The notes under the pieces were generated by a model. The model ran no database searches, was not told where the DNA came from, and saw only the letters and a list, made by a program, of their open reading frames with translations. This document shows positions 24,746 through 37,428 of a stretch of DNA of 64,000 bases, piece after piece. The DNA lies in NCBI GenBank assembly GCA_905221605.1, contig CAJNDS010000175.1, forward strand, positions 21,001-85,000, written 5' to 3'. The stretch's first letter is position 1; the number at the start of each line of letters is the position of its first letter. Source of the DNA: Symbiodinium natans (taxonomy: Eukaryota > Sar > Dinophyceae > Suessiales > Symbiodiniaceae). The position numbers and the translations under genes are program-made.

Positions 24746-26764
24746 GTGGATGGGTTCAGTGATTGGAAACACCGCTGGGACAAAGACACGAAGGAGTATT
24801 GCTGTCTGCACCATCAGAGAGGTTGTGCCGAGCCAAAAGTGAAGTACGTTCCGAAGGTGGTATATCATGACGAGTCGATCCCAGTCCCAGTCAAAGTTCA
24901 TGTTCGGGTTCCAGTGCCGACTGTGGTGTCCAAGAACGTTGTCGTGGAGGAGCCGCCGCCGTACACTTGCAACGAAGAGTCACCTCTAGAAGGGTGGACT
25001 TCGCGACATCGGCGCTACTGTTGCTACCTAAAGAAGCTCGGATGCCGTCCGCAGATCGTTAACCACAATGTGTATCACAGAGTTGTCAAGGTCAAGAAAA
25101 TCAAGGTGCCGCACTACTTGCCGCCCAAAGCCGCAGAGACAAAAATCAAGTACAAGACTATCCCGTATCCAGTGCCTGAAGTTCCCAAAGTTGAGGCCGT
25201 CACAGTGCCGGGCAAGGTCATTGTGAGGACCAGGTATGTCGAGGTGCCGAAGTTTGTGCATGTGCCAACGCCTGGTGATGTTGAGGTCGTGCGCAAACCT
25301 GTGGCCGTATCAGTGCCTTCGGAGCCAATTTACGTGAAGATGCCTCCCGAGTACCCTAGTCGCCCTAGTCACCACCGTCACTACGACTGCGATGCTGGAT
25401 ACTCCAACTGGTACTTCGGTTGGTCGAAGGTTAAGAAGAGGTGGTGTTGTGGCCACGAGGACAAGGGATGCCCAGGGACATGGCATGGAAGTCTTCACAT
25501 CCATCATGTTCACATTTCGCATGGTGTTGGCGTTGCCACCGGGAAGATCTATGACTGTGATGCTGGTTTCTCGAATTGGCTTCAAGGTTGGTCTGATTCC
25601 AAAAAGAAGTGGTGTTGCAGTCACAAGGACAAGGGGTGCCCGAAGTACTACTGTGATGACGGGGAAAGCCACTGGGGCACGGAGAAAAGGACCTGGTGCT
25701 GTGCCAACTTCCAGAAGGGGTGTCAAAGAACCACGTTGTCGCCCCTTGGTTGCGAGGCACCGTGCACTTTGAACGGGGAGACGTCGACGTGCAAGAGCCG
25801 CATGCAGTGGACGCGGGGGAAAGTCTTCCATGACTCGGCGAACGCCTGTTCTCTTGCCTACAGCAAAGTACAGGTGGAGTGCGACGTGTGCAGAGCCTGC
25901 ACCATCCAAGAGGCTGGCTGCGACGTGCATGTGGCCACATCGGCGGCCTTTGATTGCGATGCAGCTTTCAACAACTTCTTCAGAGCCTGGTCGCCTGCAA
26001 AGAAGCAATGGTGTTGCACTGTGAAGCACAAAGGCTGCGAGGGGAGCTCCCCGCCGGATGTGGATGCAGGATTCGGCATGGTTTGGAAGAGAGTCCAAGT
26101 CAACGGGTACTGGGTCTGGGTTGCTGAGCATGCTGGAGGCGTAAGCTTGCCATACGACTGCCATGCTGGCCTCGTGCATCACCTCACTGGTTGGTCACAA
26201 GGAAAGAAAACTTGGTGCTGCCAGAATCAGCACTTGGGCTGTGGAGCATCCACGGTGACACACGTGACGCATGTGCATGTTTTCCACAGCCACGGTGGAG
26301 GAGGTGGAGGCGGCGGAGGAGGAGGAGGGGGAGGAGGTGCAGGCTGGGGCCACGGCAATCCACCGGGCATCGCGGCGGACGGGATGGTTTGGCAGTGGCA
26401 TCATCATCACTGGGTCCAGGTGCGCGTGAGGGGGTGCTTCTGTTTACAGCAGCTAGGGGGGCGATTCTATATCAACACAAACGAGCTCCAGGGCGGAACA
26501 GAAGGAACAAGGATGTCCTACAACTAGCATTTAGCCTTGTGCAGTTTCGTAATCTCGGAAGTGCGAAGCGTACAAGTGTAAGCATCGGTGGTAGCATGTC
26601 AGCACGACAAGGGTGACAAGGGGATGAAAATGTCGATCAAGCCTCAGGTCCACGCAGGCAGCTTCGCCTTTGACTGCGGTGCAGGTCTCGCAAAATGGCG
26701 TGCTGGTTGGTCAGCTCCAAAGAAGCACTGGTGCTGTCACCATGTCGGGGTGGCATGCTTGTAA
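24746..26764 (+). CDS. Cysteine-rich protein with eight WCC repeat units
   Basis: Large exon 24746-26419 (acceptor AG before GTGGATGGG, GT donor at 26420) plus a last exon 26648-26764 ending in TAA. The protein holds eight units of about 25-30 residues keyed to CDAG..NW, GWS..KK.WCC and KGC: 24746-24826, 24962-25045, 25382-25471, 25550-25639, 25649-25723 (short), 25969-26038, 26153-26242 and 26669-26758. Between units 1-2 and 2-3 lie valine/proline/lysine segments such as VPVPVKVHVRVPVP and VPKFVHVPTPGDVEV. A distinct cysteine module (25751-25921: CEAPCTL, CKSRMQW, CDVCRAC) follows unit 5. A poly-glycine run sits near 26295-26340, and two GMVW segments precede units 7 and 8. The first unit lacks its leading Cys, so an upstream exon must supply it. 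Even cysteine pairs suggest an extracellular or wall protein. I know similar repeats from dinoflagellate predictions but no established function. Confidence 0.8.
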
Positions 26765-28509
26765 AGTATCGTATCTATGTCAAAGTAGGAGAAGTGAGAA
26801 TGTCTCACGTGCACGGCCAAAGAGCAGGTACCAGAAGAGTCAATGTAGTATGCATGTTGGCGAAACAAACAGCCTTAATTAGAACTTTGCCCGTACTGTA
26901 CATGCTTGAAGCCGCCTGCAAAACTCGCAGCGCGCACGGCAAACAAGGATTCATCATTCTTGCACACACGCTCACACTTCTCGACTTCTGCGCATGTCGC
27001 ACTCTCGTGTTGCAACGTTGCACCGGACTGCTTGGATCTCTTCCTCTCAGGGTGTTGTGAGTGTTGTGTGAGCAGTGCGGGTGAGGCTTGGGCGCTGGCC
27101 TGCATGATAAGGCTCGGCGCTGGTGTGCTGAAATGCAGGGATTGTGCTCTGGGACTGTACCAGGTGAAACATGGCAAAGGCTCTTCAGATGAGCTTGACT
27201 CTAAGGCGTACAACGCATATTGTTGCGTGCTGATGCTGCTGAGTATGGTGGTCGGTAAAGCACATGGTCACATGTCAGAATCCACAACCAGCATAACCTG
27301 TGAACAAAAAAGGCAGGCCCAAATTGCTGGTGCATCTTCTAGTCAGGTTTGCGTCAGGTTTGCGGCAGAATGGGAAAGGGGGGGGGCCTAGTTTTGCATG
27401 TCCTTGCCGATGTCCATGCTTCTTGGGACTGTGAAGGTTTGCTCTCCCGGAATGTAGCACTATGGAGTAGAGGATGGTGATGGATGGATAGTGAGATCTC
27501 TGCCGTAGGGGTGCACACCATGTGCACCGTTTGCAACCTCTTGCGCTCCCACGCGCCTTCGGGCTCTCCGCTTGATGGTGATGATGTTGGAGGAGACAGG
27601 CAGAGAGGCTTTTGCATAATCAGATTTTGTCCTTTTGTCGTTCAGTTTTTAGATGAGCCGGGCAGTGATGAAGGAAAGCAATCATCTTCAAGAGTTGCTT
27701 AACTGTGCATGGTGCCGTGTTTCTTATGTGTACCGGTTCATGTGCTTTGCAGGTTTTTGTACGGGAAGCACAGGTATGCTATCGACGTCCCTTGCATCGC
27801 TCAGGTCGTTGTCTACTGCCCTGGCTGCCGCAGAGCAAAGAGGCGTGCTTCTTATGATCTTTGTTTCATGAAGCTTCTGTCGACAGGGGGGGAAGTCGGA
27901 ACTTGCCAGCTTTAGAACGTAAAACCGAGATTCCCACAGTGAAGGGCAACGAATCTCATGTGTTTTCCTTCGAGAAGCTGACAGGTGTTAGCCCCTTTGG
28001 TCCAGGCTCTTGTCACGGCAGTGCGCAGCGTCTACTTTGCTGATATGTTCAGCTTCTGAGCATGCCTTACCGGTCTACAAGCCCCGTGTTCCACAGGTTG
28101 GGACCCACAAGTTCTGCAGGCAGCTTTCGGCCAATCCGTGGTGAGGCGTGGAATTCCGGAAGCCTGGCAGTATGTGAGGCTTTGTGAGACTTTGTCTCTC
28201 AGCTGAGGTCACAGCAGGTTGTTGCATGGGGCCAAGCTCAGACGAATGGGTGGGCAAAGTTGCTCCCGCAACATGGTGACGTCAGGTCTACCGCTACGAA
28301 GCAAACGCCTCTAGGTGTCCTTGTGTCCTTGCTTCGGTGTTGAGACCACCATGTTTGCGTCAGATGCGACGGTGTTCATGACTCAATGCAGATATCGCAG
28401 ATATCGGAAGTCAGATAGTGGCAATACATGAAATCAGCGAACGCTCAACGGGGCGAGAAAGGTAAGCCCGAAACACCAATAGTATTAAGTATTAGTATCA
28501 TGCCGATGT
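26765..28509. other. No supported gene
   Basis: Probably 3' flank of the WCC-repeat gene and intergenic sequence; short frames only. Confidence 0.4.
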
Positions 28510-29544
28510 ATGCCTCCGCACTCAACCATGAGCGCGTGTGCAGACACCATGCTTGCAGACATGACGGGCGCAATCTTGCTACAGGCTTCTTGGACGGCCA
28601 GAGCCGGAGATAGGTTTAGAGCTGGTGTTGATGCATTCAATCGGTATTTGTGTATGTTTGGGTTTGTTCCATGCCGCTGTGGCCGTTGTGAGAGCAAGGT
28701 CTGGTCCAATCTTGCAGCAAGAGAGATTCTGTTCCTCGGGCGTGCGGCTGCGGCTTACTGGCAAGCATCACTACAACTTGTAGAGCAGAGGCTGCCGTTT
28801 CCTGCGCCGTTCGCTTTATTGACGGTGGAAGAGCGATCTAGCGTACTGCGTTTCTCGCACTTCTTGGAACAAGCTTGGCTTTTTGAAAACTTCGCATGCA
28901 TGGATCTGCAGTCTTTGACTGACACAAACAGGATCCCAGCCCTATTTGGCAAAATGCAAGGAACTGCTGCGTGGTGCATTGGCCCAGGAACCGAAGCACC
29001 ACCACAGATTCACCGTGTTCCCTGCAGTTGCACGCTTCGCAACGTCAGCGCCAGCTTCGCCCCTCTGGGCCACTGGTGCATGCGCCTTGCAAACGAGGAT
29101 CCGGCGACGAACTTGGGTCCTAGTGGTTTGGTCTATGCCTTTCCCTGTGCCTGTCGACCTTCTGTGGTCGTCTATCGTTGCAAGGCAACGGCACGGTGCC
29201 CGCATCGTGCAGGTGCAGTCTTCGCTCTTGCGCAAGGCTTGGGGAATGACAAAGGCCCAGAACGGCCGCTCATGTTTATGACTTTTGTCCGAGACAGCAC
29301 TGGGCGAGATATATTTGCTTCAAGCTCAAGTCGAGTACCCGTGGGAAGTTGGACCGAAGACACCTGGATGACGATTGGCATCAGAGTGGACTGGCAGCGT
29401 CGGTCGCTTGACATAAGCTTGGAGCAGTCTGCGACGTCTACCCGGCCCAGCTTGCACCGCGTGCCATTTGCTGACCAGAGTAGTGATGCGGTGAAATACT
29501 TGCTCCTCTACAACCAGACAAGTCCTGCTCTCAGCTGGACTTGA
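28510..29544 (+). CDS. Protein with concanavalin A-like (LamG-type) C-terminal part
   Basis: A 344-codon open frame. Its last third reads like a concanavalin A-like beta-sandwich: MFMTFVRDSTGRDIFA, then a spacer, TWMTIGIRVDWQRRSLDISL, RVPFADQSSDAVKYLLLYNQ and a final SPALSW, the pattern of 'W...t..ldW..r.ldv.id', 'vPF.d' and 'lyLyN' in such domains. An AG-before-G acceptor in frame at 29213 may mark the true start of the domain exon, in which case the upstream open part is partly intron. The N-terminal two thirds (28510-29210) show no recognised domain. Role unknown; such modules bind glycans or proteins in many families. Confidence 0.5.
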   Translation: MPPHSTMSACADTMLADMTGAILLQASWTARAGDRFRAGVDAFNRYLCMFGFVPCRCGRCESKVWSNLAAREILFLGRAAAAYWQASLQLVEQRLPFPAPFALLTVEERSSVLRFSHFLEQAWLFENFACMDLQSLTDTNRIPALFGKMQGTAAWCIGPGTEAPPQIHRVPCSCTLRNVSASFAPLGHWCMRLANEDPATNLGPSGLVYAFPCACRPSVVVYRCKATARCPHRAGAVFALAQGLGNDKGPERPLMFMTFVRDSTGRDIFASSSSRVPVGSWTEDTWMTIGIRVDWQRRSLDISLEQSATSTRPSLHRVPFADQSSDAVKYLLLYNQTSPALSWT

Positions 29545-31173
29545 ACCACACAGCCACACAGTGCTTTATAGTGCTTTGTGCCACCCAAGAAGCAAAGTCA
29601 TGTCTGTTCGGCGATGAGGTGATTTCGTTGCGTATTTCACCGATGTCTTGATTTTGTGATGCACAAACAGAAGAACGTGCTTGTCAGCTGCACGAGCGTC
29701 TCGGCCTAACAAGGCCAAGGTCTTTGCGCTTGATCTTTGCCGTACAACCTTATGGCACATTCTGCTTGATCCCAGTCTGGCAGGTGACGGCGCTGTCGCT
29801 CCTGAAGACGCCGGCGGGATGGCTGATGAGTGCCCCACAATGAGGGCATCGAGCCGAAAGCGAGCGGATCGTTGAGCTGCGTGATCAGGACTGGACATCT
29901 GATTTTCACGCCTACGTCAAAGAATGTGCCTAGGGTGCGATTGGCGACAGGAAGACAAGAAGGCTGAGCTTTAGCAACGTAATTCACATGGCAGCTGGGA
30001 AAAACCGTTTCCGAAATTCTTCTGCAGTTGCTTCGGCCACTACAGGTTCACAGAAGAACTAGATTGTGATTGGGCGTTGATGGTGCGCTGGCTAGGCCGT
30101 CACAGACTGGGCTTGGGCAGGCGACCCATTTGGAAACCATGATGTCGTCGAGAGATGCTACTTGTCCTGAGAAAAGCACGTTGCCCCAAAGCACATGTTT
30201 AAGATTGTTTAAGAATCTGAGTCGGCTCCTGAGTCGACCCTCTTCCTGCTCAAGCCGCTGCACCCAGCCGCCCAAGCCTTGGGAGATGGCCTCGCTGCCC
30301 TGTGCTCTGCGCCCTGCTCAAACACCATGTGCACGTCACAGTGGCGGCCAGAAGTCGTTTGCAGCATCCTTGTGTGCATCATAGTGACGGCATAGTGACC
30401 AATAGACATCTCCCGCCTCTCGTGATGATCTCAAAAGGGTTTGGAGAAGGAGATTCTGAAAAGGTGCAGCATCCCAAAGCATAGCTCCCCCACAGACTGT
30501 AGAGAAGCCCTCTGCTTGCTTGAGAGAGAGAGAGAGAGAGACAGAGAGAGGAGAGACATAGGGAGAGAGAGAGAGACAGAGATACGGGGGAACAATACTA
30601 TAATTAGGGTCTTTAATCACTTCCCTGCTCATACACATCATATTTGTATTCACCCACTAGTCCTAACAATGTTATGCTTTCTCTTTTTCTATTAGGGCAT
30701 GAAGGCAATGAATAAGCGCTCGGTAATTCTTATTGACAGCGCGGTGCTCAGAGGGGGCTAAAGCCAGGTTGTCAGCCTTTGGTAGGGGGTCAGGTTCTGT
30801 TAGGGGGGCATTCGTAAAGTACAGGGGGAGATATCTGAGCCCGCATGTCACGCACTTTTCAGCACCAGGAGCGGCCCCGAATACGGGGGCGGGCGGATGC
30901 CCGGGGGCTTGACCCCATGCCCCAAGAAAGAAAGAAAGCAAGAAAGAAAGAAAGAAGGAAAAAAAAAGAAAGAGGGAGATTCGCATGTGAACCAGGATGT
31001 AGGGGGTATGAAGGACAAGGAGGTTAAAGGGGGGGGTGCTGGTTTATGCACGGGGGAAGCCACACTCCTGATGCTTCATTTCGGGGGCCGCGAAAACCGT
31101 GGACCTCCCAATCAAACGGACCCTTGGACGTCGCGCGCCCCTTGGGGCAGCCCCCTCTCTGTGCTACGCGTGC

Positions 31174-31213
<40 letters not shown>

Positions 31214-31529
31214 AGAGCTCCCGGACAGAGAGTAAGAGCCAACAGCACTAGAGAATGCATTGCTTTGCTTGCACACCTTATTCATGTTAACGCTAACTGT
31301 TCAGCCTGACTCAGCAACAGGGCACAGCTTGAGCTTGCCTCTGCATCCGAAAGGTCAGATTGTGCAGCGATCACGTGTTTCCTTTTTCGGTTTGTGCCAG
31401 TCCTCAAGCTGCCGGACTATCTGATACCTATCCAACTGACGGGGACGCGGTCTCAGATGCTGGGACAGGCACATTCACGTGCAGCTTGCTTTTCTTGCGC
31501 AACATTGCCGGACAAGGCCGACTCTGAGC
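29545..31529. other. No supported gene; GA-rich microsatellites
   Basis: Contains GA tracts at about 30521-30590 and 31171-31209 and an AAAG-rich tract at about 30925-30976. No recognisable coding sequence. Confidence 0.45.
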
Positions 31530-31605
31530 ATGGGAAGCTTGTGGCTCAGAAGCGTGGAGCTTTGGCGGTTAGCAGCCATTTACCTCCTGGTCCTACTCGA
31601 TTCAG
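31530..31605 (+). CDS. Candidate signal-peptide exon, owner uncertain
   Basis: ATG at 31530 opens a frame with LWRLAAIYLLVLLDSGANAS, which looks like a signal sequence with an ANA cleavage site, followed in frame by only 18 more residues. It could start the JmjC-like fragment at 31714, be an alternative first exon of the insulysin gene, or be fortuitous. Confidence 0.25.
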
Positions 31606-31713
31606 GTGCGAACGCGTCATCACCGCCCCATCAGCATCAGGATGCAGTAGCTGCAAGCCCTTGCTGGCTTTGGTGACTTGGTGGTAACATGTCGTGACGT
31701 TGCCTGAGTGCAG

Positions 31714-31752
31714 GAAAACTGGTTTGCGCAGCTTACGGGCCAAAAGGCTTGG
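31714..31752 (+). CDS. JmjC/cupin-like fragment, N-terminal part
   Basis: Exon-like piece with AG-before-G acceptor and GC donor coding ENWFAQLTGQKAW, which resembles the 'dNf..QL.G.K.W' strand of JmjC/cupin-8 hydroxylases, followed by MRP if read through. A further piece near 32012-32065 (TLAQGCISVGVDSSN) resembles the later 'atcNl....svGv' strand. The metal-binding histidine and acidic residue are not located nearby, so the gene is partial or decayed here, or continues elsewhere. Confidence 0.3.
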
Positions 31753-32165
31753 GCCATGCGCCCAATGACAACGACACAGCCCAATCATGAACCATTGTGT
31801 CACTCACTGCAGAGATGCTGGTCTCATCTCAGACGAATAGCGAATCTCAGACAACCTCTGCTAGCCCCAAGGTCGTTGCGAAGCCGGATGACCAGGCAAG
31901 GCAGTTTGTTGACACTCAAAACTGAAAACGGCCAGCACCGTCCTTCCATGACACAAAAGTTCAAGCATGCCACACGATAGTTCAGCTGGCTTTATTCGTT
32001 TGTTGGCAGGCACCTTGGCCCAAGGGTGCATTTCAGTCGGGGTAGATTCCAGCAACACCCCGTCACATAACGAAGCTCATATTTCCGAGGCTTGCCTTGC
32101 AGTGGCTTTTGCAACAGGCTCATGTACGCAGGCTGCTTCGGAGTGGGCTGAGAAACCAAGGTGAA

Positions 32166-35100
32166 ATGAAGATCCTGAGCCGCGCGCTGCCTCTGCTTCT
32201 CCTCGTGTGCTTGCAGGTCGCGATATCAGATGATTAGACTGCTTGTCCTCGTTTGCTTCGGCCACAATGTCCTAGATGTTGTAAGTTGAATCGAGGGGCT
32301 GTCAGATATAGAAGAGTAAGAGTGCCCCAAGGCGACAGTTGCGAGCGCGGGATTCCTGCGTCGAAAGTTCTACGGCTCCGGGGCTGTGGATGTGGCAGAA
32401 ACATGGCTTTAGAGAGCGAGCTGCGCGGCTGACCACAGGGCGTCTGCAGTTCTGAGGACGCGAATGGCAGTGAACCCATCAGGAAAGCAAAGTCAGACAG
32501 GCGCATCATGGGCAACACTTGAGTACTTGGCCGGCAGCTGCAAAGGCTGTTGTGTTGTGTGCAGGCGAACCTACTACCACACGACCCTGGAATCTGGGCT
32601 GAGAGTTCTTTTGGTTGAAGATCCTGAAGCTCAGAAATCCAGTTATGCCATGGCAGTGGAGGTGCGTGCTTGGCCATGGTTCCAAATGTCCTTCATTGTC
32701 ATGCTTGTCTTTTTCTCGCTCAGCGCAACAGGTGGGCTCTTTGGAGGACCCCAAGCAGTTTCAGGGACTAGCCCACTTCTGTGAGCACATGGCCACTTGT
32801 CTGCTGGACTTTAATGATTCCGTTTGGATTGACGGCCTCGTGCGGCACACCGGAGCCAGTTTAGTCATGTAAGCCGATCGAAGTACCAGCTGGCAACACA
32901 GCTCGATCCAGAACGTGGAGCATGTTGAGCACTAATCGCTGCCAAGTTACTGGCATTGAAACTGCTTAAGCAACTCTTTCTTCCTACTTCGGTGTCTTTC
33001 GAGTTGGCTATGTCTTTTGGAAGCCCAGAGGGATGAAGAGGGTATGGATGTCCTGTGTCGTCCTGGACCGAGTCGCTATGCAAAGCCCAGTGCTGGTGTT
33101 GTCACTACCCTCCGTCAGTTGGTCCTAGCTGAGTCGGCTGCCAATTGGGATGCATGCGGTCCAATGGACCAGTCACACGTAGCATATTTGCATGAGACAA
33201 AGAAGCACCCCTTGGTTCATGCAAACTTGTTTCCTCATTGTTGTGACTTTTGCATAGTCTTTGGCCCTTGGTCTGGATTGATGCCGTTGAGGGGTCGCAG
33301 TCTCTCAATCTCGGGGGGGAGGCCGATGTTCTCGCAGTGGCTTCCTTTTCTATAGACATTTGACACCCTAATTGAAATTTGATCAGCTTGGTGGGCGGTT
33401 CTTGGTGCGTGCGGCCGCTTACTCAGCAGCCTCGCAACAACACTTGCCAATATCACCAGACCCCCCCCCCCCCTAATCTGCACATGCCCTGCGTGACCGG
33501 GACAGCAATCGGCACATGCCTTGCTAAATGTGCAGTAATCGACATTGTTGAATCCAAGCCGTTCGGCCACCGAAGAGAAAAATGCATATGCATATTGAAA
33601 AAGACACCAGATCATGGAGATTCTTTATGCCAAATACTGACTGGCAGGAGTTTCATTTGCAATTGGCAGTCCAACCTGCAGAAAACTCAGCTCCTTCATG
33701 TCTTCCACCGCTTGGCCCTTGCAAAGGCTGAAGCCTGTTTTCGCTTGTTTTCGTGGCTGCTCCGGTTTGGCGACTTGTGCCTGCGGAGTAGCACGCTTTC
33801 GTGTCAGCGCAAGGCTGATGTCAAGCAAAGAGACCCAAGATGTCGGCGATGTCGGGTACAGTTTTGAGAGGCTTTTGACTATGTAATGGGAAGCTTTCGG
33901 GGGCGTCCAAGATGATCTGTGGTAAGGGTCCGGCATGGCAACATATCGCAGTACAAGTACACACCAGTACTAATCGTAAGTATAAATATGCAGTATTTCA
34001 AGTAGTTTCATGCTGACAGTCATGCCTTAGGTGTTTCTGGGCTCGAAGAAATACCCGGAGGAGGACAAGTTTTCCAACAGGTCCCTTTTGCAGCAGTGGT
34101 ACGTCAACATTCGACGACTGCATGTCGACTTTCCATGTTCTCGGAGCTGAGGTTGGCTTTCTTCGGTGGAGAAAGCAATGCCTACACAGCTAGTGATCAG
34201 ACAGTGTATTATGCCGAGGTGTACCATCGGTGTACAATCAGACTTTGCCCGCCTGCATCACGAATACTTCACATTGCCACGCAGGTCAGTGATGAAGGCT
34301 TTCGAGAGACTTTCGACATCTTTGCGCAGCTTTCTTCTCAGTGCTCCTAATGTCAAGGTTGTAGTATGTTGTAGTCTGTATCTGTACTCAGGTTTTTTGT
34401 CGAGCCATCTTTTGCTGACAGCATGGTGGACAAAGAGATCAATGCTGTGGACTCTGAACACAAGAAGCGTCCCAGTTGCAGTTGCAGCACGTGCTGGGAA
34501 GTCTTCAGAGACGTTTGATGTGGTAAATGCAGCTGAGGAACATGCCTGATACCACATGGAGGCTTTTTCATTTGATGAAGTCGCGTGCAAACCCACTGAG
34601 TCCAGCAACTCGCAAAAGGTCTGCTGTCCGTCCGCGTCCTTACTTGTAGATGCCTTTGTTGCCCCAGTTGGAACAGTTGAGGTAAGCAAGTTCTCAACAG
34701 GGAATCTGAAGACGCTGAAGACGGACCCAGAAAAGGACCTAGTCCGATGCACATGTCTCCACCAGGCATCAGCATGTACTCCACAGTGTCGTGAAGTGTG
34801 AGGAAGGCATGCACCTGTCGGAAGCTTTGAAGGTATTTCACCAGGCCGACTGCCCTGAGAGTCGCCACCGCTCCGTGATTGGTTCTGCCATTGACAGGAA
34901 CATTATTGCCCATCCAGGATGCACTTGGTGATGCTCAGCTAGAGTCAGCTAGAGGTGCAATTGTGCGCCCTTGTGCTGAAGTTTTCCTGAAAACCCATTT
35001 CGCCAGCAGACCCAACTCAGGATCATGCAGAACTCCTCGATTGCCAAGCAGTTGCAGTCCGTGCACAGCAGTTTCGACGTCCTCAATAGCAGGACCAGCA

Positions 35101-37428
35101 AATGCCAGCCGCGACCCACCTATGACAACATCACGATGTGCCGGGGCATGAAGTTGTGCTGATTTACAAAAGGGAGCACATCAACATCCATTCGAGTCGA
35201 TGCCTGCCAGGTACAGCCACCAGCTTGGCAATCTCGGCAGGAAGTTCACTGTGCACACAGATGGTGCTCCACAGCTGTGGTTGCTATTTCCCACAGTCTC
35301 ACTCAGAGGCAAGTACAAGGAGCAGCCGGAAGCATATATTCACTATGCCATGAACCACTACGGTCCAGGTTTGGGTGGCTGAAACGTCTTGAGATGTCTT
35401 GACTCTTCTCGCGTCTTGTTCAACCCAGTCGTTTGCCTGCAGGTGGTCTGAAAGCCTTGCTCAAGCGCGAGGACCTTTCATTAAGCTATTCCACAATGGC
35501 GGAGACGTCAGCTGCGGGCACGCTCCTAATCGTGATTTTTTCGCTCACCGAAAGAGGCGTGCAGGAATCGGGCCGCATCATGGAGTACTTCTTCAGCTAT
35601 TTTCGAAGTTTGCAGAAGCATGGCATTGACAAGGGCAGTCTCCGGAAAATCCAGATGCTTAATCAGGTTATGTTTGACTACCAGGACCGATCCGGATCAG
35701 AATCTGGTTATGTGACATCGATGGCAGGTTCCTTGCCAAATGTGCAGCCCAGCGATGTGCTCACTGCTGGCTCTTTGATTGATGAGGTTGACGTGAAACT
35801 TGCAGGCAAGTTGCTGGACAGTATCCATCCAAGAAACGTGAACGTGGCACTGGTCACATCTGAGATCCCTTCACACAAGCCCGCCACAAGCCAGAAGCAT
35901 GAGCAGTACTACAACTTCAGTTTTTTTGAAGAAGCACTGGATGAGGACTTGTTACAAAAGCTGACATCAGCAGGTGGCTTTGGGCTGGAACCGCCTCCAG
36001 CATTGGCATATGTGCCGACGAGCTTAGACTTGATTGAGCCAGTGTCAAATCGCCTCCCCGAGAAGCTGCCGAAGGAGGGTGTTGAACTATGGTGGCTTGG
36101 CCTCGGGCCGTTTCACTTACCGAAGGCACAGGTGCAGATCAAAATCGCATACCCGCGAGCGATCATGAAGAGCCCTGCTCGTTCCGTACTGGCAGCGATG
36201 CATTCCCGCCTTGTCCAAATGGTACTCGAGGAACCATCAGATGCATTCCAAATGTGTGGCCTGAGCTACAGTGTCGTCACTGGTCATGACGGCCTCAGCA
36301 TCTCGTTCTTCGGGTTCAATGAGCATCTTCTTCAGCTTATGCGCCTCGTCATGCCGCGGGTAAGAGACCCTCGCGTCTCCGAGACTGTTTTCGAGATTGT
36401 CAGGCGACAGATGGTCCTGGACTTGTCAGATGTTACGAGTCAACAGCCCTATCAGCATGCAATGGAGGCCTTCGATCTGGTGACTGTGAGCGATGCGCAT
36501 TCCAGAAAGGATTTGTTAGTGGCAGCCAGTGACTCCTGGGCCGTGAGCATGTCGGAGCACGAAGCGATGCTGCAAGATATGTTTGCCAATCCGGTGCTAA
36601 CGCTTCTTGTGTCTGGAAACCTGGATCGTGCTGAAGCAATGAGCTTGGCTGGTGAAGTGCAGGAGGTTCTAGGCAAGAAGTCTGAAGCTTCTGGTTTCTT
36701 AGAGGGTATTTGGTCGTACCTTACAAACTTCTTCCATTGGAGATCGGCAAAGGTTGCCCTAGCTGTGCAAGAGGAGTACCCGCTAGTTCTCAATCCACAG
36801 CAAGATGTTGAGATACGAGTGGCGAACCCCATCCCTCGTGACCCAAATTCTGCGACCATTGTCGCATACCAATTTGGTGTGCCTTCCTTGGCTGATCGTG
36901 TGCGGTTTGGCTTAATTTCTAGCATCATTGACCGACCGGTGTTTCAAGTCCTGCGCACCGAGCATCAGTTGGGCTACGTTGTATTTGGTTTTACAACCGT
37001 CCATTTGGACATCTTGGAGATTCGCATCCTCGTTCAAGGCTTCCGCCAGCCTCCAGACAATGTTGAGCAGCTCATTGATTCGGCGGTGGCGAACCTCACC
37101 AATACCTTTGCATCCATGACGAAAGATGAGTTCAACGTGAGAAAAGACACTATGCGGCGGGATCTTGTAAAGCCACCTGCGAATCTGGCAGAATTTGCTG
37201 GACGTTTCTGGGGGCAAATTTGGGATCAAACCTACTGTTTTGACAAGGTTGACAAGCAGCTGAGATTTTTGGACAGCGCAGCATTTCAAAGCCCCACATC
37301 TTTGCTGGAGGCGCCTGCTCAATACGGCACACATCTTCAGTTTTGCTTCCCCAATTTCCCGAACAGGTGTGGAAGAGCACCACGCAAAGCACGAATACCA
37401 CCCATCGGAAGAAACTGGTGGTGAAACT
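32166..37428 (+). CDS. Insulysin-like M16 zinc metallopeptidase, secreted
   Basis: Exons joined in phase: 32166-32221, 32565-32661, 32732-32791, 34031-34080, 34152-34218, 34285-34328, 34392 to about 34512, 34682 to about 34735, 34803-34844, then a gap, 35211-35368, 35443-37310, and 37367 to about 37428 or later. The first exon codes a signal peptide (MKILSRALPLLLLVCLQVA) fused directly to the M16 start. HFCEH (32774-32788) is the inverted zinc motif HxxEH; the third ligand is the Glu of NAVDSEH (34456-34458). FAQFFVEPSF, SKFSTGN and EGMHLSEALKVFH follow as in insulysins. The 1.9 kb exon covers the remaining M16 domains, with LRTEHQLGYVV (from about 36947) keeping the substrate-binding Arg and Tyr. 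The last exon (KKLVVKLFG) ends the fold. Small exons around 34513-34681 and 34845-35210 remain unresolved. All catalytic residues present, so likely active on peptides in the secretory route or outside the cell. Confidence 0.9.

Noticed and set aside
25310-26182. 290-codon minus-strand frame
   Set aside because: Antisense shadow of the WCC-repeat exon, caused by its codon usage.
34353-34913. 186-codon minus-strand frame across the insulysin region
   Set aside because: It lies antisense to insulysin exons that carry conserved residues; an exon shadow and intron read-through.
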